A DNA stretch of 64,000 nt from Phyllobacteriaceae bacterium (GCA_024742765.1 JANSXT010000007.1:1-64000), one strand, 5' to 3'. Shown: positions 36,823 to 49,620, counted from the stretch's first letter. Notes: generated by a model not told the origin, from the letters alone. Numbers and translations: made by a program.

Positions 36823-37472
36823 TGCGCGTCGCGATCATCGATTACGGCTCGGGCAACCTGCGCTCCGCCCATAAGGCGTTCGAACGCGCTGCCCGCGAGC
36901 GGGGCATTGGCGCGGAGATCGAAGTCACCGCCGATGCTGACCGCGTCGCATCTGCCGACAGCGTCGTTCTGCCGGGCGTTGGCGCCTATGCCGATTGCCG
37001 TGCCGGCCTTGATGCCGTGCCCGGCATGCATGATGCGATCGACGACGCCGTCATCGCCAAAGGGCGACCATTTCTGGGTATCTGCGTCGGCATGCAGCTC
37101 ATGTCGACGCGCGGGCTCGAAAAGACGGTGACGCCCGGTTTCGACTGGATCAAGGGCGACGTGACGCTGATGACACCGTCCGATCCGGCGCTGCGCATCC
37201 CGCAGATTGGCTGGAACACGCTGGATGTGCGGCGCGACCACAAGCTGTTCGCCGGCATCCCGACGGGTCCGGACGGCCTGCACGCCTATTTTGTTCATTC
37301 CTATCATCTGGCCGCGGCGGAGGGCGCCGACATTGTTGCTACATGCGGCTATGGCGGGCCGGTGACGGCGGCGGTCGTGCGCGACAATATGGCCGGAACC
37401 CAGTTCCACCCCGAAAAGAGCCAGACGCTTGGCCTGGCCCTGATCGGTAATTTCTTGGAGTGGGCGCCATGA
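36822..37472 (+). CDS. hisH: Imidazole glycerol phosphate synthase glutamine amidotransferase subunit
   Basis: [43 protein letters not shown]. Confidence 0.96.
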   Translation: MRVAIIDYGSGNLRSAHKAFERAARERGIGAEIEVTADADRVASADSVVLPGVGAYADCRAGLDAVPGMHDAIDDAVIAKGRPFLGICVGMQLMSTRGLEKTVTPGFDWIKGDVTLMTPSDPALRIPQIGWNTLDVRRDHKLFAGIPTGPDGLHAYFVHSYHLAAAEGADIVATCGYGGPVTAAVVRDNMAGTQFHPEKSQTLGLALIGNFLEWAP

Positions 37473-37585
37473 GTCAGACCAAGATTCTCTTCCCCGCCAT
37501 AGACTTGAAAGACGGCCCAGCGCGGCGCCCGCAGCGGCCTGTCCGCGAGGACGCGCGAACGAAAAAGGGTACTGGCCATGTCTAA
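37469..37585 (+). pseudogene. 38-codon mini-ORF: partial duplicate of the hisA 5' end
   Basis: Translation [50 protein letters not shown] identical to the start of hisA at 37578; ATGA overlap with hisH stop and TAA overlaps hisA start region. Confidence 0.85.
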
Positions 37586-38339
37586 GATCCTTTTTCCCGC
37601 CATAGACCTCAAAGACGGCCAATGCGTTCGGCTGAAGCTCGGCGACATGGATCAGGCGACGGTCTACAATGACGATCCCGCCGCGCAGGCCAAAGCCTTC
37701 GAGGATGAAGGGTTTCGTTGGCTGCATGTGGTCGATTTGAACGGTGCATTTGAGGGCGAAAGCGTCAATGGTGACGCCGTCGATGCGATCCTGTCGGCCA
37801 CGAATAACCCGGTCCAGCTCGGCGGCGGCATCCGCACACTGGCCGATATCGAACGCTGGCTCAACAAGGGCCTCGCCCGGGTGATCCTCGGCACGGTTGC
37901 GGTGCGCAATCCGGACCTTGTCCGGGAAGCCTGCCGCGCCTTTCCCGACAGGATCGCCGTCGGCATCGACGCGAAAGGCGGCAAGGTTGCCGTCGAGGGC
38001 TGGGCCGAGGCGTCCGAACTCGGCGCCATCGAACTGGCGCATCGGTTCGAAGGCGCGGGTGTCGCCGCCATCATCTTCACCGACATCGATCGCGACGGCG
38101 TGCTCACCGGCATCAACTGGGACGCGACCATCGATCTGGCCGAAGCGGTCTCGATCCCGGTGATCGCTTCGGGCGGCATGGCGTCGCTCGCCGACGTGGT
38201 CCGGATGGTCATGCCCGATGCTGAACGGCTCGAAGGCGCCATTTCCGGCCGCGCGCTCTATGATGGGCGTATCGACCCGCAGATCGCGCTCGGTGTGCTC
38301 GAAGGCATCCTGCCGCCTGACGAGGGTCTGTTCACCTGA
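37578..38339 (+). CDS. hisA: Phosphoribosylformimino-5-aminoimidazole carboxamide ribotide isomerase
   Basis: [56 protein letters not shown]. Confidence 0.96.
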   Translation: MSKILFPAIDLKDGQCVRLKLGDMDQATVYNDDPAAQAKAFEDEGFRWLHVVDLNGAFEGESVNGDAVDAILSATNNPVQLGGGIRTLADIERWLNKGLARVILGTVAVRNPDLVREACRAFPDRIAVGIDAKGGKVAVEGWAEASELGAIELAHRFEGAGVAAIIFTDIDRDGVLTGINWDATIDLAEAVSIPVIASGGMASLADVVRMVMPDAERLEGAISGRALYDGRIDPQIALGVLEGILPPDEGLFT

Positions 38340-38454
38340 ACGGTCCGGCACCGCCGAATTTACCACAGCATGAACTTCCGCGCTGCCGTTAACCCCTGAT
38401 GCGCCGACCTGATGTACTGAACGGCCTCCATTCTCCGAAGGATGATGGCAGGTC

Positions 38455-38913
38455 ATGAAAAAGATTGTCGCGGCGAAACTGCACGGAATCTACATCACCG
38501 AGTGCGAACTGAACTATCATGGTTCGATCACGCTCGATCCGGACCATTGCGAACTGGCCGGCATCATGCCGATGGAGTTCGTCGAGATCTGGAACAAGCA
38601 GTCCGGTGCGCGGATCTCGACCTATGTGATCTATGGCGAGCGCGGCTCGAACTGCTGCATCGTCAATGGCGCCGCCGCCCGCACCTGTCAGGCCGGCGAT
38701 CAGATCATCATCTGTTCGTCAGACTATCGCGACGCGTCGGCCCTGACGGAGATGACGCCAAAAGTGGTGACGTTCGAACGCGACAATTCGGTTGCCGAGG
38801 TCCTCGAATACCGCACGCGACGCAATGCACGCGGCTGGTATGATTTCGAGATCGTCGATCTGGCAACCGAAGAAAAGCAGCCGATCCCGCTGATGGGACG
38901 AGCCGCCAACTGA
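38455..38913 (+). CDS. panD: Aspartate 1-decarboxylase (pyruvoyl-dependent, PanD family)
   Basis: AKLHGIYITECELNYHGSITLDPDHCELAGIMPMEFVEIWNKQSGARISTYVIYGERGSNCCIVNGAAA: conserved KLH, G-S self-cleavage site, YVIxGERGS. Confidence 0.85.
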   Translation: MKKIVAAKLHGIYITECELNYHGSITLDPDHCELAGIMPMEFVEIWNKQSGARISTYVIYGERGSNCCIVNGAAARTCQAGDQIIICSSDYRDASALTEMTPKVVTFERDNSVAEVLEYRTRRNARGWYDFEIVDLATEEKQPIPLMGRAAN

Positions 38914-38991
38914 CCGGCGGCGTGTTGCCAGCGCCCGGCCGCGGCGCCTATATGGCGCCGCGATATCACAATGCGCCAGCCGGATCACGCC

Positions 38992-39777
38992 ATGACCATG
39001 AAAGCCCGTGTCATTCCCTGCCTTGACGTCAAGGACGGCCGTGTCGTCAAGGGCGTCAACTTTGTCGACCTGATCGATGCGGGCGATCCGGTCGAGGCGG
39101 CCAAGGCCTATGACGCCGCCGGCGCCGACGAACTGTGCTTCCTCGACATTACCGCTTCATCCGATGATCGTGAGACGATCTTCGATGTGGTCGCGCGTAC
39201 GGCTGAACACTGTTTCATGCCGCTGACGGTGGGCGGGGGTGTCCGCACGATCGAGGACATTCGCAAGCTGCTCCTCGCCGGCGCCGACAAGGTCTCGATC
39301 AACACGGCGGCGGTCAAGAACCCGCAATTTGTCGCCGAGGCTGCCGACAAGTTCGGCAATCAGTGCATCGTCGTCGCCATCGACGCCAAGAAAGTGTCCG
39401 GCGCGGGTGAGCCCGACCGCTGGGAAATCTTCACCCATGGCGGCCGCGAGCCGACAGGGATCGACGCCATCGAATTTGCCAGGAAGGTCGTCGATCTGGG
39501 TGCCGGCGAGATATTGCTCACTTCGATGGACCGGGACGGGACCAAGGCGGGCTTCGACATCGCATTGACGCGCGCCATAGCTGACGCCGTGCGCGTGCCG
39601 GTGATCGCCTCGGGCGGCGTCGGCAATCTCGATCATCTGGTGGAGGGCGTTCGCGACGGCCATGCCACGGGCGTTTTGGCCGCTTCGATCTTCCATTTCG
39701 GCACATACACGATCGGCCAAGCCAAAGCGCATATGGCGGATGCCGGGCTTGAAGTGCGCCTTGATCCTGCGGCATGA
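38992..39777 (+). CDS. hisF: Imidazole glycerol phosphate synthase cyclase subunit
   Basis: [59 protein letters not shown]. Confidence 0.97.
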   Translation: MTMKARVIPCLDVKDGRVVKGVNFVDLIDAGDPVEAAKAYDAAGADELCFLDITASSDDRETIFDVVARTAEHCFMPLTVGGGVRTIEDIRKLLLAGADKVSINTAAVKNPQFVAEAADKFGNQCIVVAIDAKKVSGAGEPDRWEIFTHGGREPTGIDAIEFARKVVDLGAGEILLTSMDRDGTKAGFDIALTRAIADAVRVPVIASGGVGNLDHLVEGVRDGHATGVLAASIFHFGTYTIGQAKAHMADAGLEVRLDPAA

Positions 39778-39783
39778 ACAGCC

Positions 39784-40101
39784 ATGGCTTTCACCCTGAA
39801 CGACCTTGAAACGATCATCGTTGCGCGCGCCAAGGCCGATCCTGCCGAAAGCTGGACGGCCAGGCTCGTCGCCGCCGGACCGGAACGGGCTGCCAAGAAA
39901 CTCGGTGAGGAGGCGGTCGAAACGGTGATCGCCGCGCTCGGCGATGATCGGGACGCGCTCGTCGCCGAAAGCGCCGATCTTCTTTATCACTGGCTGGTCG
40001 TCTGCCATGCCCGTGGCGTCGCGCTCAATGACGTTCTCGCCGAGCTTGAACGCCGTACCGCCCAAAGTGGACTTGCGGAGAAGGCCGCGCGCGACGCATA
40101 A
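39784..40101 (+). CDS. hisE: Phosphoribosyl-ATP pyrophosphatase
   Basis: [45 protein letters not shown]. Confidence 0.95.
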   Translation: MAFTLNDLETIIVARAKADPAESWTARLVAAGPERAAKKLGEEAVETVIAALGDDRDALVAESADLLYHWLVVCHARGVALNDVLAELERRTAQSGLAEKAARDA

Positions 40102-40113
40102 AGGCGCTCCGAG

Positions 40114-41178
40114 TTGCCGACCGACGGGGATCGACCCATGGATCGCACCGCCGATAGCTCCGATCAGCGTGCCGGACTTGCGCCGGACAGTCTCGATGCG
40201 GTTGCCGATGGCATGTCCCTGGCGGACCAGTTGTCCGGCGGCGACCTCTCGCCCTACCGCCATTTCACCGCGACCAAATGGGCCGAGTTCCGCGCCGATA
40301 CGCCGCTCACGCTGAGCGCCGACGAGGTCAAGCGCCTGCGTTCGCTCAACGACCCGGTCGATCTCGAAGAGGTCCGCCGGATTTATCTTTCCATCTCCCG
40401 ACTTTTGTCGGCTCATGTCGAGGCATCGCAGGAGCTGTTTCGCCAGCGCAAGCGGTTCCTGAACTTTCCCGAGGCGATCAAGACGCCCTACATTATCGGC
40501 ATCGCCGGATCGGTAGCGGTCGGCAAGTCGACCACCGCGCGCGTCTTGAAGGAGCTGCTGTCGCGCTGGCCGTCCAGCCCCAAGGTGGACCTGATCACCA
40601 CAGATGGTTTCCTGCTGCCCAATGCGGACCTACGCGAACGCGGGCTGATGGAACGCAAGGGTTTTCCCGAAAGCTATGATGTGGGCGCGATCCTGCGGTT
40701 CCTGTCGGCGATCAAGGCGGGCGAGCAGACGGTCAAGGCGCCGCTTTATTCGCACCTGACCTACGATGTGTGCGAAGGTGTCTACAAGACGATCGACCGG
40801 CCGGACATCCTGATCTTCGAGGGCATCAACGTGCTCCAAGTGCGCGATCTGCCCGAAGACGGACGGACGATTCCCTTCGTCTCGGATTTCTTCGACTATT
40901 CGATCTATATCGATGCGGACGACGATTTGATCCACTCATGGTATGTGGACCGCTTCATGAAGCTGCGGCAGACGGCGTTTCAGGACCCGCAATCCTTCTT
41001 CCATCGCTATTCGCAACTCTCCGAAGACGCCGCACGCGCTATCGCCGAGGGGCTGTGGGCGAACATCAATTTGCGAAACCTGCGCGAGAATATCCTGCCG
41101 ACCCGGCCGCGTGCCGATCTGATCCTGCGCAAGGGTTCGGACCATCTGGTCGATTCCGTGTTGCTCCGAAAACTATAG
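40114..41178 (+). CDS. coaA: Type I pantothenate kinase (start may be ATG 40138)
   Basis: [60 protein letters not shown]. Confidence 0.96.
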   Translation: MPTDGDRPMDRTADSSDQRAGLAPDSLDAVADGMSLADQLSGGDLSPYRHFTATKWAEFRADTPLTLSADEVKRLRSLNDPVDLEEVRRIYLSISRLLSAHVEASQELFRQRKRFLNFPEAIKTPYIIGIAGSVAVGKSTTARVLKELLSRWPSSPKVDLITTDGFLLPNADLRERGLMERKGFPESYDVGAILRFLSAIKAGEQTVKAPLYSHLTYDVCEGVYKTIDRPDILIFEGINVLQVRDLPEDGRTIPFVSDFFDYSIYIDADDDLIHSWYVDRFMKLRQTAFQDPQSFFHRYSQLSEDAARAIAEGLWANINLRNLRENILPTRPRADLILRKGSDHLVDSVLLRKL

Positions 41179-41207
41179 CCGGCAAATCGCACAGGTGAGT
41201 TTGCCGG

Positions 41208-41822
41208 CTATGGAACGGTGACGCGCCTCAGCGTCAGATTGATCCGGCCGGGCTTCTCAAGAAGCATCGACGTGCCCGGATAAATCCGGTCGACGCCGTG
41301 AAAAGCGAGCCGGCTGGCGCCGCCCAGAACGATGACATCGCCGGAAACAAGGCGCAGAGAGACGGTCTTGCCGCCGCGCTTGGTGCCGCCGATGCGGAAC
41401 AGGCAATCATCGCCCAGCGAGATCGACAGAACTGGTGCGTTGAAATCGGCTTCGTCCCGGTCCTGGTGCAGGCCCATTTTCGTTTCGGGCGCGTAGAAGT
41501 TGATCAGGCAGGCTTCCGGCGGATGCGCATAACCGGAAAGCTCCGACCAGAGTTCCAGAAGCTGTGGCGGCATGGACGGCCAAGTCGCGCCGGTGACCGG
41601 ATGGGTTGCCTGATAGCGATAGCCGCGCTCCTTGTCGGTCACCCAGCCGAGCGGGCCGCAATTGCTCATTCGCACGCTCATCGGTTTGCCCGTGCGCGGC
41701 ATGACGGGCACGAATAGGGGCGCCTGCGAGACGACGGCGCGGATTTCGTCAACGAGCTCCGCCTGCGCCTGAGGATTCAGAGCGCCGGGAATATGGCGCA
41801 CGCCGTCCGGCAGCGCAGTCAC
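41208..41822 (-). CDS. alkB: Alpha-ketoglutarate-dependent dioxygenase AlkB
   Basis: CLINFYAPETKMGLHQDRDEADFNAPVLSISLGDDCLFRIGG, AFHGVDRI HxD...H and RxxLTLR motifs. Confidence 0.93.
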   Translation of the reverse strand: MTALPDGVRHIPGALNPQAQAELVDEIRAVVSQAPLFVPVMPRTGKPMSVRMSNCGPLGWVTDKERGYRYQATHPVTGATWPSMPPQLLELWSELSGYAHPPEACLINFYAPETKMGLHQDRDEADFNAPVLSISLGDDCLFRIGGTKRGGKTVSLRLVSGDVIVLGGASRLAFHGVDRIYPGTSMLLEKPGRINLTLRRVTVP

Positions 41823-41855
41823 GCCGGCGCTTCCCGCACAAGGGCTTCGATTGCC

Positions 41856-42872
41856 TCAGTCATAGCGCAGGTCGGTCGCCTTGCCGCCGAACACGCGGTA
41901 GGCGTAGATCGAATAGATGGCGATGACCGGTATGACGACCATCGCGCCGACCAGCACGATCATCAGGCTCTCGGGCGCCGCCGCCGCTTCGTAGATCGTC
42001 GTCCGCTCCGGTACCACATAGGGGTAGAACGAGTAGGCGAGCCCGAAAAAGCCCAGCACCATGATCGCCGTCATCGCAATGAAAGGGAGCAGGGAAAACC
42101 GGTCGTTGCGGTCGGGCAGATGCGCCAATTGCCAGAACAGGTAACCGAACAGGATCGCAGTCATCAGCGGCAGTGGCGCCAGCGCCACGATCGAGGGCAC
42201 CGAGAACCATTTGTCGAAGATGCGCGCGCTGGCAAATGGGGTCGCCAGCGAAATCGCCACCATGCCGACCATCGCAAGGATGAGCGCGCGGCGCATCCAA
42301 TTGACGGCGCGTTTCTGCAGATCGCCGTCTGTCTTGTGGATTAGCCAGGCCGCGCCGATCGCCGCATAGGCCGCGGTCAGGCACAAGGCTACGACCAGCC
42401 CGAACGCCACAGTGGCTCCATCGCCATTGAGCCCCAGCACATAGGCGCCGAGCATGTAGCCCTGGCTGAGCGCAGTGACCAGCGAGCCGGCAAAAAACAC
42501 CCGGTTCCACAGCCATTTTTCCTCGTCCGTCGCCTTGGCGCGAAACTCGAACGCCACGCCGCGCGCGATCAGGCCGATCAGCATGATGGCGACCGGCAGG
42601 TAAAGTTCGGTCAGGATCACGCCATGGGCAACCGGAAAGGCGACCAGCAAAATGCCGATCGCCAGGACCAGCCATGTCTCGTTGGCGTCCCAGAAGGGGC
42701 CGATCGAGGCGATCATCCGGTCGCGGTCCTCGACGGGCGCCACGGCAAACAGGATACCGACACCCAGATCAAAACCGTCCAGGATCACATAGACAAGGAT
42801 GGAAATCCCCATCAGCCCGGCGAAGATGACCGGCAGGTACGGATACAAAAGCGTCACGTCCATCGCCGTCAC
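41856..42872 (-). CDS. cydB: Cytochrome bd-type (CIO) ubiquinol oxidase subunit II
   Basis: VYVILDGFDLGVGILFAVAPVEDRDRMIASIGPFWDANETWLVLAIGILLVAFP. Confidence 0.93.
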   Translation of the reverse strand: MTAMDVTLLYPYLPVIFAGLMGISILVYVILDGFDLGVGILFAVAPVEDRDRMIASIGPFWDANETWLVLAIGILLVAFPVAHGVILTELYLPVAIMLIGLIARGVAFEFRAKATDEEKWLWNRVFFAGSLVTALSQGYMLGAYVLGLNGDGATVAFGLVVALCLTAAYAAIGAAWLIHKTDGDLQKRAVNWMRRALILAMVGMVAISLATPFASARIFDKWFSVPSIVALAPLPLMTAILFGYLFWQLAHLPDRNDRFSLLPFIAMTAIMVLGFFGLAYSFYPYVVPERTTIYEAAAAPESLMIVLVGAMVVIPVIAIYSIYAYRVFGGKATDLRYD

Positions 42873-44290
42873 TCCGCCGGCTGGGGCATCGCGTCTTTGC
42901 CGCCCGGGATTGCAGTGCCGCCCGCAGGGCCGGGCTCCGGCCGTTCATCGCCCTGTCTGGCTGCCTTGACGGCCAGCCGGATGATGACGAAGCCATAGGC
43001 GCCGAGCAGCAGCACATAGACGGCGAGATAGGCCAGAAGCGTCGACAGAACCATGCCGCCGGCAACCGGGCCGAGCGCGTCCTTTGTGGTCATCACGCCT
43101 GTGACGAGCCAGGGCTGCCGGCCGATTTCGGTGACGTACCAGCCCGACAGGGTGGCGACCCAGCCGCTGACGGCCATCGGCACGAAGCCGAGCGCCAGCC
43201 AGCGCGGCAGCGGATCGGCAGTGCCGCCGCGCCGCCACAGGAAGAAGGTGCCGGTCCATGCCATGACCAGCATCAGGACGCCTGTGCCGACCATGATGCG
43301 GAAACCCCAGAAGACTGGCGCCACGGGTGGGTGCTTGATCGTGCCGTCTTCGAGCCCGAAATCATTGAGGCCCGGCACTTCGCCATCCAGAGAATGGGTC
43401 AGGATCAGGCTCGCAAGGCCGGGAATCTTCACCTGGAAATGGTTCTCGCGGGCTTCTTCGTCCGGCAGCGCGAACAGGATCAGCGGCGCGCGGCTTTGGG
43501 TTTCCCAATGGCCTTCCATAGCCGCGATCTTGGCGGGCTGGTGCTCGAGCGTGTTCAGCCCGTGCATGTCGCCGGCCAGGATCTGGACCGGGATCAGGAT
43601 TGCGCCGAGCACGATGCCCGTGTTCAGCGCCTTGCGCAGCGCCGGCGTCCGGTCGCCGAGCAGATAGCGCAGCGCCGAGATGCCTGCGATCAGGAACGCG
43701 ACCGTCAAGCCCGATGCCAGAAGCATGTGCGCGAGCCGATAGGGCATGGACGGATTGAAGATGATGGCGAACCAGTCGGTCGCATGGGCAACGCCATCGC
43801 GCATTTCAAAGCCCGCCGGCGTCTGCATCCAGGAATTGAGGACCAGGATCCAAAACGCGCTCATCGTCGTGCCGAACGCGACGAGGAAGGTTGCCAGCGT
43901 ATGGATGCGGTTCGAAACGCGCCGGAAGCCGAACAGCATGATGCCGACAAACACCGCCTCCAGGAAAAAGGCGGTCATGATCTCATAGGCCAGCAAAGGA
44001 CCGGCAATGTTGCCGACGGTTTCCATGAAACCGGGCCAGTTCGTGCCGAACTGGAAGCTCATGGTGATGCCCGAGACAACGCCCATCGCAAAGGACAGGG
44101 CGAACACCTTCACCCAGAAGAAATAGGCGTCCATCCAGGCCGCATCGCCCGAGCGGTGGTAGCGCAGCTTGAAATAGAACAGCACCCAGCCGAGCGCGAT
44201 GGTGATCGTCGGAAACAGGATGTGGAACGAGATGTTCGCCGCGAACTGGATGCGCGACAGAATGAACGGGTCGAAAGCGGTGGTATCCAT
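42869..44290 (-). CDS. cydA: Cytochrome bd-type (CIO) ubiquinol oxidase subunit I
   Basis: RIQFAANISFHILFPTITIALGWVLFYFKLRY, SFAMGVVSGITMSFQFGTNWP, EGHWETQSRAPLILFALPDEEARENHF. Confidence 0.93.
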   Translation of the reverse strand: MDTTAFDPFILSRIQFAANISFHILFPTITIALGWVLFYFKLRYHRSGDAAWMDAYFFWVKVFALSFAMGVVSGITMSFQFGTNWPGFMETVGNIAGPLLAYEIMTAFFLEAVFVGIMLFGFRRVSNRIHTLATFLVAFGTTMSAFWILVLNSWMQTPAGFEMRDGVAHATDWFAIIFNPSMPYRLAHMLLASGLTVAFLIAGISALRYLLGDRTPALRKALNTGIVLGAILIPVQILAGDMHGLNTLEHQPAKIAAMEGHWETQSRAPLILFALPDEEARENHFQVKIPGLASLILTHSLDGEVPGLNDFGLEDGTIKHPPVAPVFWGFRIMVGTGVLMLVMAWTGTFFLWRRGGTADPLPRWLALGFVPMAVSGWVATLSGWYVTEIGRQPWLVTGVMTTKDALGPVAGGMVLSTLLAYLAVYVLLLGAYGFVIIRLAVKAARQGDERPEPGPAGGTAIPGGKDAMPQPAE

Positions 44291-44453
44291 GACTAAGCCT
44301 TTCGAGGCCGGATATGGATGCCGCACCGCACAAAGGGGATAGGACACGCTGCCGCATGAAACAATGTTGGCGGAATCGTCCGACGGCACGATCGGATCCA
44401 AGCGGCATGCGAAGGCAAAGACGGCTCAACCGCGATTGCCGACGGTTTGCAGG

Positions 44454-46223
44454 TCAGTTGTGCCCGGTCAGTGCGGCCACCTTCTTGGAATGGGCGACCG
44501 CTTCAGTGCCGCCGGTCGTCTTGGTATAGAGATCGAGCGCATCGTCCTCGTCGGTCACCGGTGTGAGCGCGGTGTCGGTATAGTCCTTTGATGCCGGATC
44601 GCGGGCGATCCGCACCGCCCAGATCGTGGCTCGGGCGATCGCCAGACCGAACAGGACGTGGGTGCGCACCGTGTCCCAGGCAAAACGCGACCAGAAAATG
44701 AGCGGGTTCTCAGCGGGTCGCTCCGGACGGCGCTCGCTGGGGTGGCGCAGGCGCAATATGCCCGATTCCAGCGGATGGACGTCTTCGAGGCGGATCGTCG
44801 TCTCGAACTGGACCAGCAGTTTGACGAGGCTCGCGATCGGCACGCCCGTCGCGGCCGCCCGCCGCAGCAACGTCTTCATGTGGGCCGGCGTGTAATAGAG
44901 CCGCCACGCCTCGTAATAGATGGCTTCCCACTCGCCCCGGCTCATCTGCGCATGATCGGTCACCACATGGTGCAGATCATAGGCGTTGAGATCGGCGCTC
45001 ATGTCGACGCCCTTCTCCCACAACACCTTGTGGTCCTCGGAACCGGGCAACGGCGTCAGGTTGAAGAATTCGATAATGTCGAGCGGCAGCTCTTCCTGCA
45101 AAATCTTGATGTCGCGCCGGATCGTTTCAGGCGTGTCGGCGGGAAAGCCCAGAATGTAGCCGGCGAGCGTGATGATGCCCTGTGCCTTCCAGGCGAGCAG
45201 CATCTTGCGGTACTCGGTGATCTTGTTCTGGCGCTTCTTGGCGGCGATCAGATTGTCTGGATTGACGTTTTCAAGCCCGATGAAGACGCGCGTCACGCCG
45301 GCGCGCTTGGCCTTTTCGACGAAACCGTCAATCTTGTGGCACAGCGTATCGACCTGGATCATCAGGCCGAGCGGGATGCCGTCTTCCTCGCGCAGCTTGA
45401 TCAGCCGATCGAAGATCGATTCCCATTCGCGGTTGCGGGCGAAATTGTCGTCGGTGATGAAGAATTTGTGGATGCCCTGTTCCCAGTTCAGCCGCACCAA
45501 GCGCTCGACATCGTCCGCCGACCGGTAGCGCGACTTGCGGCCCTGCACATTGATGATCGTGCAGAAGGAGCACTGGTATGGACAGCCCCGGCCGGCATCG
45601 AAGCTGGTCGAATGGCCGACCGTGCGTTCGACATAGCGCTTGGGCAGGAAAGGGGCCGGCGTGCCCTCGATGCCGGGCAGGTCGTTCATATAGTCATAGA
45701 CCGGTTGAAGCCGGCCTTGAGCGGCATCCGACAGGATGACGTCAAACCGGCCCTCGGCTTCGCCCGTGAACATGGAAACGCCGAGATCGCGGCAGGCGTC
45801 GAGATCGACCGCGTGACCGTCGAGCATGGCCAGGCACCCGGATACATGAAAACCGCCCATGGCCACCTGAATGCCGGCGGCGCGGAACTGACGGGCCAGA
45901 TCGAGCGCGCGGGGATATTGGTTCGACTGCACGCCGACCAGCGCCACCATGCCGAAATTGTTGTTGTCCGCGAACCGCTTGACGAGCCGGTCGACATCGA
46001 TGCGCGTGTTGGTTTCGTCCATGGCGTCGATCTCGATCGCCGTATCCGGACCCAACACGCGCGCCTCGGCGCACTCAGCGGCGATGCCATAGACGGCGGC
46101 CAGCGAATTGGACGGGATGATCGACCGCCACCAGCGGATGACATAGCCATCGGCACCATAGTGCGACGGCTTGATCAGAACGAGCTGAAATCGGCGTTTG
46201 GCAATGTTGGGCGTCTGCAGCAC
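44454..46223 (-). CDS. B12-binding domain radical SAM protein
   Basis: N-terminal cobalamin-binding-like Rossmann region, DAGRGCPYQCSFCTIINVQGRKSRYRS (CxxxCxxC), GLENVNPDNL; hydrophobic C-terminal tail. Confidence 0.85.
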   Translation of the reverse strand: MLQTPNIAKRRFQLVLIKPSHYGADGYVIRWWRSIIPSNSLAAVYGIAAECAEARVLGPDTAIEIDAMDETNTRIDVDRLVKRFADNNNFGMVALVGVQSNQYPRALDLARQFRAAGIQVAMGGFHVSGCLAMLDGHAVDLDACRDLGVSMFTGEAEGRFDVILSDAAQGRLQPVYDYMNDLPGIEGTPAPFLPKRYVERTVGHSTSFDAGRGCPYQCSFCTIINVQGRKSRYRSADDVERLVRLNWEQGIHKFFITDDNFARNREWESIFDRLIKLREEDGIPLGLMIQVDTLCHKIDGFVEKAKRAGVTRVFIGLENVNPDNLIAAKKRQNKITEYRKMLLAWKAQGIITLAGYILGFPADTPETIRRDIKILQEELPLDIIEFFNLTPLPGSEDHKVLWEKGVDMSADLNAYDLHHVVTDHAQMSRGEWEAIYYEAWRLYYTPAHMKTLLRRAAATGVPIASLVKLLVQFETTIRLEDVHPLESGILRLRHPSERRPERPAENPLIFWSRFAWDTVRTHVLFGLAIARATIWAVRIARDPASKDYTDTALTPVTDEDDALDLYTKTTGGTEAVAHSKKVAALTGHN

Positions 46224-46319
46224 GAGGCCATCCCCCTGACGGACGGTTTGGCGCCTTCTACCATAGGCTGAGAGGGAAGGCGACCGTCGTTCGCCAAGGC
46301 GCCGATGGTGATGCGAAAG

Positions 46320-46538
46320 CTATGCCATGCCGGTCTTGCCGCAGCGCGGGCAGGCCATGTTGCGCTTGAAGTAATTGACCCGCGTCTGCGGCCCGTGCTT
46401 GCGCGCCAGCGCCGGTATGTCGAGGATCTTGGTATGCGTGCAATGGCTGCACTCGAACATCACCACCTGGCCGGATCGCGCCAGATCCTCCAGTGTCCAA
46501 TAGCCGGGCACACCCAGAAAATCGTCGGATGACGCCAT
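46320..46538 (-). CDS. Small zinc-ribbon-like protein (72 aa)
   Basis: Two CxxC knuckles: FECSHCTHTKI ... MACPRCGKTGMA; same strand, upstream of the radical SAM gene. Confidence 0.7.
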   Translation of the reverse strand: MASSDDFLGVPGYWTLEDLARSGQVVMFECSHCTHTKILDIPALARKHGPQTRVNYFKRNMACPRCGKTGMA

Positions 46539-46593
46539 GGCGGCCCTCCCACGTCATTGGCCGAGCGTGTCGCACCGGTCATCCGCCGGCCGG

Positions 46594-49101
<2,508 letters not shown>

Positions 49102-49316
49102 TCAACGGGCCAATTGCCCCGAATATATAGGCTTTTGCGGGTCCGAATCCAAATCGGTGGCGCAGTTTGCGGGGGATAGAGTCACCGTTCGCGCCGGCGG
49201 TCGGTCCCGTCTGGCAGCACTCTGTCGGGCAGGCTGCCAAGTTATTGAATTTATTGTTTGTTTACCATGCCTCTTTCAGCATGCTTGGATCGTTCCACGT
49301 TCAGGCGAGGACACGC

Positions 49317-49589
49317 ATGACCGACATCAGCGATTTCGAGCGGCAACTGACCGGATATGGGCTGACCACGGCGCACATTCTTTACCGCTTGCCCGACCAT
49401 CCCGGCATCCTTCAGACCTTCATCTGGCAGCATTACGATCTGGCCCCGGACTTTCCCGAAATGTACCGGTTCCTGGACTTTTGGGAAGACAATCTGGACG
49501 GCCCGCTTCATTCGGTGCGTTACGCGCACAAGCGGCTGATCAGCCCCGGCGAATGGCGCAAGGTGGACGGCGAAATCATCCTGCACTGA
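49317..49589 (+). CDS. Usg family protein
   Basis: MTDISDFERQLTGYGLTTAHILYRLPDHPGILQTFIWQHYDLAPDFPEMYRFLDFWEDNLDGPLHSV. Confidence 0.88.
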   Translation: MTDISDFERQLTGYGLTTAHILYRLPDHPGILQTFIWQHYDLAPDFPEMYRFLDFWEDNLDGPLHSVRYAHKRLISPGEWRKVDGEIILH

Positions 49590-49620
49590 CGGACGGTGCG
49601 GGCCAGCGTAATCATGCCTT

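Noticed and set aside
36639-38456. 605-aa minus-strand ORF opposite hisH/hisA
   Set aside because: Antisense to well-conserved his genes; low-complexity, Arg/Gly/Ala-rich translation typical of shadow frames.
44658-46271. 537-aa plus-strand ORF opposite the radical SAM gene
   Set aside because: Antisense shadow ORF; the minus-strand protein has clear motifs.
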